DNA of 64,000 bases, taken from the NCBI GenBank assembly GCA_944548615.1, contig OX155955.1, positions 17,602,651 to 17,666,650 of the forward strand. The letters run 5' to 3'. Source of the stretch: Micropterix aruncella (Eukaryota > Arthropoda > Insecta > Lepidoptera > Micropterigidae). The position numbers were made by a program, and so were the translations under genes. This document shows, piece after piece, positions 1 to 11,718 of this stretch. The notes below the pieces were generated by a model. That model searched no databases and was not told the origin of the DNA. It saw only the letters and a program-made list of their open reading frames with translations. The first letter of the stretch is position 1, and every line of letters starts with the position of its first letter.

Positions 1-587
1 TCACGCGTTGAGGTGCGACCTCAACCTTGCCGAGACCTCGATATATACTCCCTCGCAAGTTACCAAATACAAAACAAAACATGGACCCGAGCAGTGGCTC
101 CAACTCCGAAGACCGCCCACTTCAGATAAAATTCCCATAATATTATAGTCGCTCTAAAAATTAGCGCTATTTTTCGATTCTAACTTCTTCATCCCGCTCT
201 AAAATAGCGAGACGTCGACAATACCACCAAATATTCTATACCAAATAACAATATTCATATGACTCTTCATTCATCTTATAGTCGCTTCCTATATAGCACT
301 ATAACTCAATTCCAAAAATATATTTTATAATAATTATAATAATGATTTTAATCTGGCCCTATACAGCCTCAATAATATAACGATCAACCAACTTTATCAA
401 TAACAATAATCCATCGACTTCACTAATAATACTTTGGAATCTTTTCTCTAATATAATAATCGTATCCCGATACTGCTTTGCCATTTAGTTCAAACAAACA
501 AAAAACTTAGTACACTAATGAGATTCCTAAACGTGTTCGCTTGTATTTCTTCGCTTTAGGTAGGAATGATTGGACAACAAGTTGTAG

Positions 588-642
588 GTAATTAGGATAG
601 GATTTAGGATAAGATAGGATAGGATAGGAAAGGAATACTTGT
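588..642. repeat. TAGGATA minisatellite
   Basis: Irregular tandem copies of TAGGATAGGA. Short open frames here come from the repeat. This is not the insect telomere repeat TTAGG in regular array. Confidence 0.7.
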
Positions 643-852
643 TGCTTAAAACGAAGAGATTCAAACAACACAACGCTCTCCTCGATATAACTCTTTCCCA
701 ATTTTGCAAAACAATATCACTCCACTAGATACCCAAATGAAAAAACTGTCAGCTTATTAACAATATTTTACAACTCAACGATTTCACGAGGTGCATTCTC
801 TCATACATATAAGTATCAAATGGATAATATGTTTAGTAAATGTAACTGTATG

Positions 853-853
<1 letters not shown>

Positions 854-886
<33 letters not shown>
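854..886. repeat. (TA)n microsatellite
   Basis: About 16 uninterrupted TA units. Confidence 0.95.
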
Positions 887-889
<3 letters not shown>

Positions 890-1059
890 ATAATGTGTGA
901 TTCTAATGTGATAAAAATTAAAACTATAATGCTCAACTAAATGTGTAAGCTAATATGTATTGTAATTAAAATATTTCTGATTTATTGTATACTGCTTTTG
1001 GTGTATGGCATTAATGATTTGTTGCTATTAATACTTTGGTAATGGAATAGAAATAAGGA

Positions 1060-1145
1060 ATGTGATAGGATAGGTAGTGTATGATAGAATGGTAGGATAG
1101 GAATGTGATAGGATGATGGATAGGATGATAGGATAGGATATCTAA
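1060..1145. repeat. TAGGATAGGA degenerate minisatellite
   Basis: Second cluster of GATAGGA/TAGGATAGGA units, related to the one near 600. Confidence 0.7.
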
Positions 1146-1515
1146 TCTATTACTAGAAAGGAACAGGATAATGATATTATCTGTAATGTAATTTATAACT
1201 TGAAAAATGATGAAATCCTATGTTTGATATATCGTTTTAAAATAATTTATTATGTTGGTATAATAATAATACAATACATACACAAGAACACACACCCCGC
1301 TACAATCAATAACTCTGATATTCAAAATAATCTGCTGGTTATTCTCTCAATAAAATAATAATAACTGTAATGACAGCCAATATAATAATATAATAATGCT
1401 ATGACAACCACAAAACATACCATCAAAAAAAACCGTGAGTTTTTTTAATATTCCCAATAATTTATTGAGCTTCTATAACTAATCACTCAACCGATAGAAT
1501 CGTAAGGTTCTTTAA

Positions 1516-2817
1516 TCACCCCTTACTAATTTTTACCATATCTTTTATGTGGCATCGCCCTATGGCTTTACCTTCAAGTGTCTCCAAATCGTATGAGTTA
1601 TCAGAAATCTTTTTAACTACTCTCGCCTGCACATACCGCGGCGCCAATTTATGCGTAAAAAATTCTATTTTGTTTGACTGAACCTGGTTCCTTCGCCATA
1701 TTAAATCCCCAGCTTTATAACTCACGCGCTTCCTGCGCAGATTATATCTTTCTGCATTTCTTTTAAAATTGTCCAACAATCTATTCTCGACGACCTGATA
1801 TATCTGCTCCATACCTCTAATATGCTGTATTCTTTGGCTAGAATCTGCTACTTCTATATCCTTCGCGTTTGGAGGAACATAACTATTAATTCCATGTAAT
1901 TTCCCGTCAATATATAGATCCCTCCCAAACATGAGAAAATTAGGTGTGAAACCGGTACTCAAATTGATGTGATTATTCATGGCAAACTGTACTTTCTCAA
2001 TATAATTAGACCACGTCCTTTGCTGCTCTCCTACTAAGATTCCTAAACTTATTTTCGCTACCTGATTATAACGTTCTACTGTATTGAATTGAGGCGTATA
2101 AAGACATGTATATACCCGAGGTATAGCAAACTTTTCGAAAAAATTCTTGAATGAATTTGAACGGAAATACTGAGCATTGTCCATAAGAACGGTAGCCGGT
2201 ACTCCAAATTTCAGAAATATCTGATTCTCCAGTATCTTTTCTAAGACTTTCGATGTAACTGCTCTAATTGGAAATAGCCAAACGAATTTTGAGAATATGT
2301 CTACTACCGAAAAAATATAGCATTGACCGGACAAACTTCTTGGAAATGGACCAATTATATCTAAACTAAGGGCATTCATAGGTTCGTCCACCGATTTAGG
2401 AGCAGTCATCAAACCTTGTGGTTTCGTTGTAGCTATTTTATACGCTTTACATTTATTACATGAGTCGATATATTTCTTAACGTCCTCTCCCAAATAAGGC
2501 CAAAAGTAATCCTCCTGTAACTTTTTTATCGTTTTGTAAGCTCCAAAGTGGACTCCTAAGTATCCGTCATGTGTTTTTTCTATTGCCTCTTGCCTTTCAT
2601 CCGGTTTCAGAATCAGCTTCCAAGATTTTCTACTCCCTAAACTCCTTCCTTTAATTGGCAAAAACCGATATATCCTGTCATCTACTCTTTTATAACCTTC
2701 AACTTCTAAATTCGAGCCTATAATCTGTTGCTCTAAATTACCATACCATTCTTCATTATTCTTAACATTTCTTATTTCCAGATTGCAGACCTCTTCAGAC
2801 TCAATCCTTAACAACAC
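1516..2817 (-). CDS. Ty3/gypsy integrase (C-terminal part of pol)
   Basis: Integrase of an LTR retrotransposon, which inserts the cDNA into nuclear DNA. The 433-residue frame shows the zinc-binding HHCC domain (H83, H90, C120, C123), then the catalytic core with D153 (SLDIIGPFP), D213 (LMDNAQYF) and E248 (PQFNTVERYNQ), and a basic C-terminal region resembling the GPY/F module (about 370-420). Spacing D213-E248 is 34 residues, whereas 35 is usual in this family. The frame overlaps the end of the RT-RNase H frame by 10 bases in another phase. Family members normally carry both as one polyprotein, so the listed Met is probably not a true start; it lies in the RNase H-integrase linker. A recent frameshift or a frameshift signal would explain this. 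No chromodomain is visible. Confidence 0.93.
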   Translation of the reverse strand: MLLRIESEEVCNLEIRNVKNNEEWYGNLEQQIIGSNLEVEGYKRVDDRIYRFLPIKGRSLGSRKSWKLILKPDERQEAIEKTHDGYLGVHFGAYKTIKKLQEDYFWPYLGEDVKKYIDSCNKCKAYKIATTKPQGLMTAPKSVDEPMNALSLDIIGPFPRSLSGQCYIFSVVDIFSKFVWLFPIRAVTSKVLEKILENQIFLKFGVPATVLMDNAQYFRSNSFKNFFEKFAIPRVYTCLYTPQFNTVERYNQVAKISLGILVGEQQRTWSNYIEKVQFAMNNHINLSTGFTPNFLMFGRDLYIDGKLHGINSYVPPNAKDIEVADSSQRIQHIRGMEQIYQVVENRLLDNFKRNAERYNLRRKRVSYKAGDLIWRRNQVQSNKIEFFTHKLAPRYVQARVVKKISDNSYDLETLEGKAIGRCHIKDMVKISKG

Positions 2818-4646
2818 GTCAATGAACCCTTTCGATAAATAATTTCAAAATCATACTGGGACAACAAACAACTCCAACGAGCCAAGCGTCCAGATGGATT
2901 TTCTAATGACTTTAACCATTTCAGACTACTATGGTCTGAGTAGACCTTGAAGTGGGCTCCGTCCAAATGATGTTTAAAATGTTGGACAGAACGTAAAACT
3001 GACAAAAGCTCCCGTTCTGTAACACTATAATTTCGCTCGACGCTCGAAAGACTACTGGAATAATATGCTATTGGGTGCTCCTTCTGATCGTCCTCTGCGA
3101 TTTGAGCAAGCATGGAACCAACCGCTTTACCAGACGCATCACAATGCAAATAAAACGTCTTACTATAGTCCGGACACCTAATTACCGGTGCCTCTGTCAA
3201 GGCTTTCTTTAACTTCTCGAATGCCAATTGTGCCTCCGAATTCCATATTAACTTATGAACCTCTCCTTTTTTTCCACCGAACAATTTGTGAATTGGATCG
3301 GCAATGAACGCAAAATCCCGTATAAACCGACGATAATACGACGCCAATCCTATAAAACTCCTGGCTTCTTTGACAGTTTTCGGAACCGGAAAGTCCTTAA
3401 TGCATTGAATTTTTTCAGGATCAGTAGATAATCCATGCTTATTTACCACATATCCCAAATATTTGATCTCAGGTTTACAAAATTCGCTCTTCTTCAGATT
3501 GATTGTCAATCCTGCTTGGTGCAAACGGTCTTTTACGATTCGCAGTAATTCAATATGCCGCTCGAAATCACAAGACACAACAACCAAATCATCAGCATAG
3601 CAGTATATTTCCCCTTCGTATTCCAATCCAAATATTTTATCCATCAAAGCCCCGAGCTCCTGCGTAGCATTACAAACACCAAACGGCATTCTCTGGAAGG
3701 AGAACATGCCTCTTCGTTCAACTACGAAAGCTGTTTTAGGTATAGATTCCTCGTCTAAAGGTATTTGCCAAAAAGCCTTTCCCAAATCTATTGAAGATAA
3801 ATAATGGGCATCCCCTAAGTTATCCAGGATCCTCTGCGAAAAAGCCACTGGATAGTGATCCTTCACCGTTACAGCGTTGAGTTTCCTAGAATCCAGACAT
3901 ACTCTCATGGTACCATCTTTCTTTTGAACTGTAACAAGTGGACTACTCCAATCAGATCTTATCGGTCTTATCACTCCCAGCTCCAACATCCTATCGATTT
4001 CTTTATTTAACAGCTCCTGTTTATATGGAGACAATCTATATGGCTTCTGTCGTACTGGTTCACCTTTAGTGACTATCTTATGTTTGACCAAGTGCGTCAG
4101 ACCTAAACCTTTTCGCTCAATGGATATATCCTCAAACTCCTTCCTTATCGCATTCAAAATCCCAGTCTGTCTTTCACTCAAATCCGTTTCTTCCAAAATG
4201 TGCTTATCTATCAACATCGTTCGATATATGGCAGCACAGTGAATAAATTTCTCATCTGTCTGTTCAAATCGGAAATTTAGTTCTACATTAAATGTCTTCA
4301 AAAAATCTATACCCAAAATCAATCCCTCTGAAATACTCGAACTAAGTATGTATTTTAAACGTCGACAAATGTTCTCATATCTGGTATCTATATCCAATTC
4401 TCCTATAATATTCTGTATCGTACCATCCGCCGACATCAATTGTATATTATTGCATTTGTCATCAAACGCGCAATCCTGAAATAATGTTATATATTTTCTC
4501 CCTATTATATTAACAGAAGATCCTGTATCTACTAATGCTTTTAATTTAAAATTATTTAGCCTTACATAAATATAAGGTCTCTGATCCATATCATTACTAT
4601 TTAGGGTATTATTAAAAATGCGAACCGACGACCCCCTCCCAGCCAT
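2808..4646 (-). CDS. Ty3/gypsy protease-reverse transcriptase-RNase H
   Basis: Core of the retrotransposon pol. In order: retroviral-type aspartic protease (active site D40-T-G in LVDTGSSVNII, flap-side motif GLILGIDFL near 108-116); reverse transcriptase (about 195-375) with first catalytic aspartate D287 in SSIDLGKAFWQ and the YADD box at 350-353; thumb/connection (YLGYVV, FIGLASYYRRFI); RNase H with D503 (HCDAS), E546 and D571. The frame stops at YRKGSLTCC, exactly where relatives continue into the ADALSR segment carrying the last RNase H aspartate, so that residue is missing. Box 4 reads MPFGVCNATQELGALMD, unlike the usual CNAPATFQRLMD. The start lies 8 bases after the gag stop. Order protease-RT-RNase H-integrase fits Ty3/gypsy and excludes Ty1/copia. 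Confidence 0.94.
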   Translation of the reverse strand: MAGRGSSVRIFNNTLNSNDMDQRPYIYVRLNNFKLKALVDTGSSVNIIGRKYITLFQDCAFDDKCNNIQLMSADGTIQNIIGELDIDTRYENICRRLKYILSSSISEGLILGIDFLKTFNVELNFRFEQTDEKFIHCAAIYRTMLIDKHILEETDLSERQTGILNAIRKEFEDISIERKGLGLTHLVKHKIVTKGEPVRQKPYRLSPYKQELLNKEIDRMLELGVIRPIRSDWSSPLVTVQKKDGTMRVCLDSRKLNAVTVKDHYPVAFSQRILDNLGDAHYLSSIDLGKAFWQIPLDEESIPKTAFVVERRGMFSFQRMPFGVCNATQELGALMDKIFGLEYEGEIYCYADDLVVVSCDFERHIELLRIVKDRLHQAGLTINLKKSEFCKPEIKYLGYVVNKHGLSTDPEKIQCIKDFPVPKTVKEARSFIGLASYYRRFIRDFAFIADPIHKLFGGKKGEVHKLIWNSEAQLAFEKLKKALTEAPVIRCPDYSKTFYLHCDASGKAVGSMLAQIAEDDQKEHPIAYYSSSLSSVERNYSVTERELLSVLRSVQHFKHHLDGAHFKVYSDHSSLKWLKSLENPSGRLARWSCLLSQYDFEIIYRKGSLTCC

Positions 4647-4654
4647 CGAGTTCT

Positions 4655-5854
4655 CTATTCGTTTCCCTGACTCCGTGATCCATGAGCTATTTCAGGGTCT
4701 CCAGATTCCCTATTCCGTCTGACGTCCCCTGTTTTATTATCAACGATCTCGCTATTCTTCACGCAGCCAGTACATTCCCTAATGGTAAACCCTTCTAACC
4801 TGCATCCGAAACAGATTTTACCGCGAATATTAGGACAAAACTTAAAATGATGCCCTACTTCCTGACATTTAAGGCACTTCCTGTGACTCTGGTTTCCAGG
4901 CCCAGTCAAATCAGAATAATTCGATCTCCCCGTATTAAACGCATTTACAGTATATCCACGTCCGCGTCCCCTATATCCATTGAAACCTCCCCGATTATTA
5001 TTCCTATTATACACTATATTCTCTTTTGACACGGTCGCGACGGTTTTATTTTGAAAATGTTTGAAAGGTTTTGCAGTCGTTTCCTTTTCTAAATATTGTT
5101 CGAAGTTCATCGCATATTTAACTAATTCTTCTATTGTCGTTAAGATTTGAGAGCCTAGAATAGGTTTGTACCTATCCGCAATATTAATTTTAAGAATCTC
5201 CAATAACATTGACTCCCCAATTTGCTCTTTTAAAAGGGCATTCAAACCCCGAACTTCAGTTATGAATTCCTGGATATTTTGCGACGGCTTTTGTTTCAAA
5301 TTGCGTATCTGACTATCAATTTTAATTTGATAATTGATTGGTTCAAAACGCTCTACTAATTTCGCCTTTAACTGCGACCAAGTCAAATCATTCGTCCTAA
5401 TTGACCTAAACCATTTCAGGGCTGCTCCACTCAACAATTCAGTAAACGATTGTATGAGCTCCTCACTGTTTGCACGACGCGATCGTAGTCTATCCTCACA
5501 TGATTCTATAAACTCTAAGACAGAATGTTCCCCTGAAAAACGTAGACCCCATTTATATATGTCATTGTACCCCGATTGCACAGGTTCGAAACGTGGTTTT
5601 ATAGATTTCCTCTTCGCATCTCTTCCTATTTCTAATTGCGACAATTTTCTTTCTAACTCTTGAATCTTATCCGCCATTTGCTCCCTTTCCCTATCCAAAA
5701 ACATTTTATTTTCCTGGTCTACATCCAGGTTCCATTGAGACACAGTGTTATAAAAATCTTCTTTCTGCCTAATTCCGAATAATGGTTCCACACGTCCCTG
5801 AGATATATCTCTCTCCAGCCTTCGTTTTTTCGATGACGAAGCTGTTTGAGACAT
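4655..5854 (-). CDS. Ty3/gypsy Gag (capsid-nucleocapsid)
   Basis: Structural protein of the retrotransposon particle, 399 residues. Residues 45-75 are rich in charged heptad-like sequence and look coiled-coil. Residues 97-210 match the retrotransposon gag domain in pattern (KWGLRFSG, ALKWFRSI, LVERFEP, IQEFITEVRGL). An Asn/Arg/Gly-rich linker (282-320) leads to a CCHC zinc knuckle, C327-x2-C-x4-H335-x4-C340. A second knuckle, C348-x2-C-x4-F356-x4-C361, has lost its histidine. The Met starts a frame with no upstream extension, and the following AT-rich leader is non-coding. Pol follows in a different phase. The long intact frame suggests a fairly young copy. No env-like frame is present. Confidence 0.92.
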   Translation of the reverse strand: MSQTASSSKKRRLERDISQGRVEPLFGIRQKEDFYNTVSQWNLDVDQENKMFLDREREQMADKIQELERKLSQLEIGRDAKRKSIKPRFEPVQSGYNDIYKWGLRFSGEHSVLEFIESCEDRLRSRRANSEELIQSFTELLSGAALKWFRSIRTNDLTWSQLKAKLVERFEPINYQIKIDSQIRNLKQKPSQNIQEFITEVRGLNALLKEQIGESMLLEILKINIADRYKPILGSQILTTIEELVKYAMNFEQYLEKETTAKPFKHFQNKTVATVSKENIVYNRNNNRGGFNGYRGRGRGYTVNAFNTGRSNYSDLTGPGNQSHRKCLKCQEVGHHFKFCPNIRGKICFGCRLEGFTIRECTGCVKNSEIVDNKTGDVRRNRESGDPEIAHGSRSQGNE

Positions 5855-8270
5855 TATGATGTCTATGTCTATTCTTAATTTATTTGTCGTATTTAATTTA
5901 TTTTATTTTAATTTAAAATAAATTTAATTAATTTATTTTATTTATTTTTATTTTGATTCAAAATAAATTTAATTTATTTTATTTTTTATTTAAACGAATT
6001 TATTTTATTTTATTTTATTATTGATTAAACGAATTTAATTATTTTTATTTTTATTCAAAGCAAAAGGTTGACGATTGCTATCGTGCCAAAGGTTATTATC
6101 CGCGGCGTCCTGATTACAATTATTTTAATTTATTTTAATTTCAGCCTAATTTTAATAAAATTAATTACCAATCAAATTTGTTTATTTTTATTTTAAACTA
6201 TTTTTATTCCCGAGGTACTATTTTAATCGTTGATTTAATTACGACGAATGCAGTCAACATGTGTACATAATGTACAATAACGTTAAATTATGTATATAGG
6301 CAGATTTCTAGAAAACAACACACCTATACAATATATCAACAATTCGCAATGCTAAATATACAGTTATATCACACGATTCATGTTTCTATATTTCTTATTT
6401 ATTAAATGCCCAAATTACGATCGATCGAAAATAATTTACTATTTATTTTATTTAGAATCTATCAAGGCCCCACACGTTGGGACGACATTTGTAAGCTAGA
6501 TTTTTACTTACCTATTATAATATACTACTACTATTTCTTTATGTCTATTTTATGAATCAATCTTCAAACAGCCCCACTAGTTGGGACTAGTTATATGTTA
6601 GAGAAGATTTTACTATATCTATTTCAATATGTTACCACCATACAACGACAGTGATAATATTACCTTCAAGAGGATAGGCTTCCAATACCTTGCCTAATAA
6701 TTTCCCTCCTTGTATTTACTTCCTCAATGAAACAAATCTTCTCCAATTAATAATCCATATATTAAACCAAAATGCATATTTAAACAATTAAAATTATAAC
6801 TTTTTCTATTTTAGTTTAAGTACTATTATTGTGAATTATATTTATAATAATGAGCGCCTAATTCACCACAAAATATTTACAATTTATTCTTTGAGTTATT
6901 TTCGATCGATTATTTGTCGATGACAACAATGGCTGCGTTCAGTCGATTGTTAATAAAATAATATTAATAATGATAATGCATGAGTTTAAATCTCCGTCGT
7001 GAAATTCGACAATTAGATTCTAATCCTTTATTTATTTAAATGTGTTCAATGTCAATTTATATTGAAACATGAATCGTAATGTTTACATACAACAATAAAA
7101 TTACTTATAAACTAACACACTGTTAACTAGTCGATGGCGTTCCAGTGATATAATGAATTTAAATGACCGCAGTCGCTAATGCCCGATATAAACTACGACC
7201 TGGTTACCATTCAGTCCACTGAATGTCCATATGGTTTTCGTTCTATTATTTCTATTAATACTATTCCCTCCCCGTTATCCTTGAAACCCCATCGATCAGT
7301 CAAAACAAAAAAACCTTAATATAATCTACAATTTCCTTATCTTTAATCTTATTCTAACATTCAGTATAATTCGAATGTTTCCTTAACTAGTTTCCAAATT
7401 AAAAGCACATTATATGATGGCTGATGTCTAAATCAATGGAGTTAGCAAAGGCTAACTCTCTTCCAAATTAAATAATAGTCTGACTAGAGGTTTACCTCGT
7501 AGAACTATCAACGACTATTCATACCAATCGATGTTAAATGCCTCATTTTTAGTTAACGTGCAAATATGTAGAAATCACGCATTTACGTTACAACTACTTA
7601 ACATTCTAATAATTTCAACAAACCCACAAAACTCGAATATTTATAACCCCAAAAAATATACAACAATGACAATATGGGTTGCTAGCTTCGGCCCAAATAA
7701 TTAAATAACGCCAGCTTCGGCAAAATAAACTTACATATTTTTAGTACATCTTTGCCGACGATGACTCTCGGCTATACTTCCCGTATTTACAGCTGCATTC
7801 ACATTATGCACTTATAACTAATGTCAATTTCTTCGATGCGTGTCGCCTTTCTAGAAATCTGCCATCACCAAGAAGAATGTCTCTTTAGAAACCCCAGCCG
7901 CTTACTATCGTACTGCAATTTTCAAGCCGTTACTGCATTCTCATCAATGTTTTTCCCTTATTTCGACGCTAATTTATACACCTCCGAAGGACGTTCGCAA
8001 TGTTGTGATCTCAATCTGACGTTTCAGTTTGATTCGTTCGCCATCTTGGATATAATTTTCGTATTGCCCCCCGACGAAATCTCGTACTTCTATTTTATAT
8101 GAAATGTTGGATTTTTTTACATGCCAACCCGCGTAGCTCTCTCGATTCACATTTTTAGCACTGGATTTCTATTATTTGTTCGTTTTTTAGTGTCCTTGTA
8201 AAAAGCGCATCAATGGCGATTGCGATAAAGCGTTTCTGTGATATTCGATCTGTACACTTTATACGAATTT
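5855..8270. other. AT-rich leader/5' region of the gypsy element and flank
   Basis: Strongly AT-rich, beginning with runs of TTTATTTTA. Two copies of a GTCCCAAC-NN-GTGGGGC-like motif (minus strand) occur at 6466-6483 and 6571-6587, and a small perfect hairpin GAGTTAGC-AAAG-GCTAACTC near 7440. No coding region, primer-binding site or LTR boundary could be assigned. The 93-codon frame at 7821-8102 has no recognisable domain. Confidence 0.4.
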
Positions 8271-8279
8271 AAATGAACT

Positions 8280-8313
8280 GGGCACTAAGATGCTTCACAG
8301 CATCTCAGTGCCC
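8280..8313. other. 15-bp stem-loop
   Basis: GGGCACTaAGATGCT, loop TCAC, AGCATCTcAGTGCCC: a 15-bp stem with one mismatch. Could be a structured RNA element of the LTR region or a small foldback; no other copy seen. Confidence 0.6.
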
Positions 8314-9480
8314 TTATTTTAAACTGTTTATTCTTACATCTGAGCACCAAAATATACTTTTCTTTCCCAAACTTCCGCAGCTTTAGTGCGTGCAACTAAA
8401 ATTTCTTAATGGATGCCGGAAGCAACACGTCCATCCCTTTTATAACACCCTTATCGATGTGACCTTTTTTTGATAATTTAACCCACAACTATTGACTAAT
8501 CAATCATAAAACGATCTGATTTATCTATTTTTTCGTTAAATAACGCTCTGCCACATTGGTAACAAACGAATTTCTTAACGATAATTCGTGCTTCTAATTC
8601 TACAAATGATTTTAAGTATTTATTTTACGTATTATGAGAAATTGATGTTTCATATTCGGCGGGAAATCATCATACTTTGACTTAACCTTGCCGCCTTTCT
8701 TGCGCGTCGTTTCCGCTTTCACATTTGAAAGCGAAATAATATAACTATTTTATTTCAATTTTATTTATTGATAGTATTTTTATCTAGTAATTCCTCTATT
8801 TTAATTACGTGTTTCTAAATTTCCTCATTTTAACTATTAAATTTTATTTTGACTGGCAATTATTTGGTGAAAAATTCTTTGGACATCATCGATTCGGCTT
8901 TCTTCCATCGATGTCGATTATGTTTTCCAATTTCTCTTAATAATAAATTAAATGTTCTTCAAATGACTTTATCAATATTGCTATTAATTCTCCCATAATT
9001 CCTACTATTTAATGAACCCCTTTTTATATTTCTTTGAAAAACCAATCGGTCGACTTTTTTAAGACCATAAACATGCTTCTATTGTCTATTTGTCAATTAT
9101 TGATATTTACGTCGATTTTTCGTAAAAATCTCAAAATATGCTAATTTCTTGCCAAATACCCCTGATTGTCTATTTTGAAACCCCTAATAATGTCCTTAAC
9201 TCTCAAAACTACTCAAAACCCTTTTATTTATGTGACGCTGGCACTGCACTCTATAGTTTAGCAACGGCCCTTCTTTCATCTGTCAGTTTTTAGTTCCTAA
9301 TTAAATCGCTAGATGTCACTATGATCTTTTTCAAGTACAATTTAATTTTAAAAATTCGATTAATCTATTTCCGGTTAGCTTAGAGCTGCTAAGCGATCAT
9401 GTGATGATTTTCAGATCATTACAGCATACATTGAATATATGCCATTTTATAAACAATGTATTGTTGCAAGCACATTCAAA
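8314..9480. other. unassigned AT-rich stretch
   Basis: I see no gene, terminal repeat or protein relic here. Confidence 0.4.
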
Positions 9481-9489
9481 AATAAATGT

Positions 9490-10090
9490 TTACCTTAGAA
9501 CAGATCCCGGCCTAGTTAGGTGACGTTGCCACTAGACTATGCGATGTATTCTTTTTTCTGCTTTTAAGTATTTTAAGTATTTTTATGCATAATTCCTACG
9601 CTGAAATTGTTTACTGTTAGTTTCAATATTTGCATTACTTATATAAATAAAATAAAATAAATTGTCGAATTGTTAATTGGACTAATTGATATTGACTATT
9701 TATTTTACCCCTGATTATTTTAATAATTTAGCTATGTCGATTTAATATTAGTATTTAATAGTTTTATTTTTCTTTGATTTGTATATGTTTGTTTTTAAAT
9801 TTCTTTATTTCCTCTTACTTATTTAGGTTAAATTTGTTTTGAGTACTATTGCATTGTATACTTTTAATGAACGATGTTTTAAGTCTTTGTTAAATGTAAT
9901 TGATTGGGATTGAGTATTAGATAGTATTTTATATTGATTAATTTTATCTCAAGTAATTTATTTTAGATATGTGTTAATATAAAATCCTCTGGAAACACTA
10001 GCCCTGGAACGGGTATACCCCAGTTGGGCAGCGTTGAACAAAAATAGTAACGAAAAATTCACTAGTTAATATTTCGCCATTGGTTATCGT
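9490..10090 (+). repeat. two diverged LINE-type 3' tails
   Basis: Motifs CTTAGAACAGATCCCGGCC-TAGTTAGGTGAC (about 9495) and CCCTGGAACGGGTATACCCCAG-TTGGGCAGCG (about 10005) match the better preserved copies at 51.15 and 59.2 kb. The second copy also keeps the TTCGCCATTGGTT segment found downstream in those copies. Confidence 0.55.
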
Positions 10091-10094
10091 TTAT

Positions 10095-10312
10095 ACAGGC
10101 TGATTTGTAATTAACCGGAATTCTTGAAGTGGGTGAATCTGTACGAGCAAAAAAGCAACTTCTGATCAAAATTTGCGAAAAAAAAACAAAATCTAAATTG
10201 ATCAAATTTACAACAAAAAATCACATTTTTTTATCAAAGGTTGCTTTTTAGTCGTAATGATTCAGTCACTTCAAGGATGCCAGTTAATTAAAACTCATTC
10301 TGTATAATGTAG
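10095..10312. mobile_element. MITE with ~50-bp imperfect terminal inverted repeats
   Basis: The left end TACAGGCTGATTTGTAATTA pairs with the inverted right end TACAGAATGAGTTTTAATTA, and similarity continues through CTTGAAGTG to about 50 bp. TA lies outside both ends, as for Tc1/mariner-type elements. The interior is AT-rich and non-coding. The element at 14.7 kb has the same type of terminus. Confidence 0.7.
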
Positions 10313-10314
10313 CA

Positions 10315-11718
10315 ATGAAAATAATTTTTTATAGTAAATATGAAATGAAGAAATTAAATTTAAATTTAAATTTAAAATAATAAATCTTTTGCAGCCTTTC
10401 TCGCACCGTATCACCAAATCCCATGGACTAATTTCATGTAACAAATACCTACCGGGCAAGCAAACAATGGATCACCCCCGGGTATCGGCGGGTGGTCTCA
10501 TTTGTATAATTGCTCGCATCCATCACGTCTCAGCTGACTTTGATGTAGGTGAAATGGGTGGGAGGTAATCTTGTTTCGTCTCGTCTCTACCTTCGACACC
10601 TTTCGGACATGGCTTCGGCCCGTCGATGGGGCGGGAAGCTGCGGGAGTGGAAGGCGATGGACAGCGGCGGGGGGCGGTGATCGCTCATGTCCAATTTGTA
10701 CTCGCACGGGGGGAAGATTCATAGTTATTGATAGGGGCTATGATGGGCCGGCGGATTTTTCGCACGTCCATCTATTTCTTGCTCATTTTCGTGTGTTGTG
10801 AAAATAGGTGTGTAGTTTAATCTATAATAAGTAAACACAAAAACACATTTTTAAAAACAAGCTTTTATTAAAATGCTCTGTCCCGAGCCAAACCTGAGAG
10901 TAGCAGTCATGTCATGGAGACTCTTATAACGGGCTATCGTAATTAAATGCGTATACAAAATTTCGTGTCTGTGCTGTTGACCGTTGAGGAGTCCCCTCGT
11001 CCCATTATAATCACGTAGATCATTTATCTTTAAAAATAATGAAAGCAAGAAAATCAATGAATATAATTGAATAAATGAATATAGTTCAAATCAAACGAAC
11101 TTATATTTTGACAATATTATTTATTATTGTACCTACAAAAATCGCGAGACCAAACCAAATAGTCACTTTCCTAGGGAACTGCATGTGGAAAACATTCAGA
11201 AACTAGACCCTCGTGCAAGAACGCCACCCTATGTCCGCAAGTTCCCCACCGCAACCCCCTGCGGTGGTTTCATTCACGCGTATGCGTTGCCAAATGTGCA
11301 CCTTTATCGCTTTTTATCGCCTGAGGTAAAAAGTTACCGTTGCATCTGACACGAGGGATGGCCTTTCCATTGATACGATCAAACAAAAGACTTACCCTTA
11401 TATCGGCGCGTGTCGCTCTTTAAACAGGACAGATGGCGGATTTGTGATGTGTAATGAGATACAAGGCGCGCTAACCACTCACCCGGAGAACCACGGAGAG
11501 ACTACTTCTGGACAGGCCGAGAGGGACAGAATATTAAGAAGCAACCATTCAGATCCTTGAAAAATATCCTAGAATGCATAGTATATAAATGAGTAATTTT
11601 TAATTTATGACGTAACACTATGACAGGGAATCGCCTTGAACTAAGAATTGTAAAGAAAAATAAAATGTATTTTACCTTTCCAGACCTACGGAAATGTGGT
11701 GGTATTTATTATATAATA
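10315..11718. other. non-coding stretch with GC-rich islands
   Basis: Contains GC-rich islands at about 10480-10760 and 11190-11530 in otherwise AT-rich DNA. No exon, domain or repeat family recognised. Open frames on both strands at 10.5-10.8 kb are mutual shadows caused by GC content. Confidence 0.4.

Larger units (their letters stand above)
1..1515. other. AT-rich flank downstream of the gypsy integrase
   Basis: No coding region is supported here. On the minus strand this lies 3' of the integrase gene, so it should hold the polypurine tract and 3' LTR of the gypsy element. I compared it by eye with the region upstream of gag and found no clear direct repeat, so no LTR is called. The stretch contains two TAGGA-type minisatellites and a TA microsatellite, listed separately. 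Confidence 0.5.

Noticed and set aside
588..1145. telomeric repeat
   Set aside because: Units are irregular TAGGATA, not a regular TTAGG array.
7821..8102. 93-codon frame near the gypsy element, considered as env-like
   Set aside because: Wrong strand relative to gag-pol, no signal peptide plus membrane anchor pattern of an envelope.
1..10000. LTR pair of the gypsy element
   Set aside because: No convincing direct repeat found by eye on both sides of gag-pol; a dot plot would decide.
10498..10801. opposite-strand frames in a GC-rich island, considered as an exon
   Set aside because: Both strands open because of base composition; no domain or clear splice sites.
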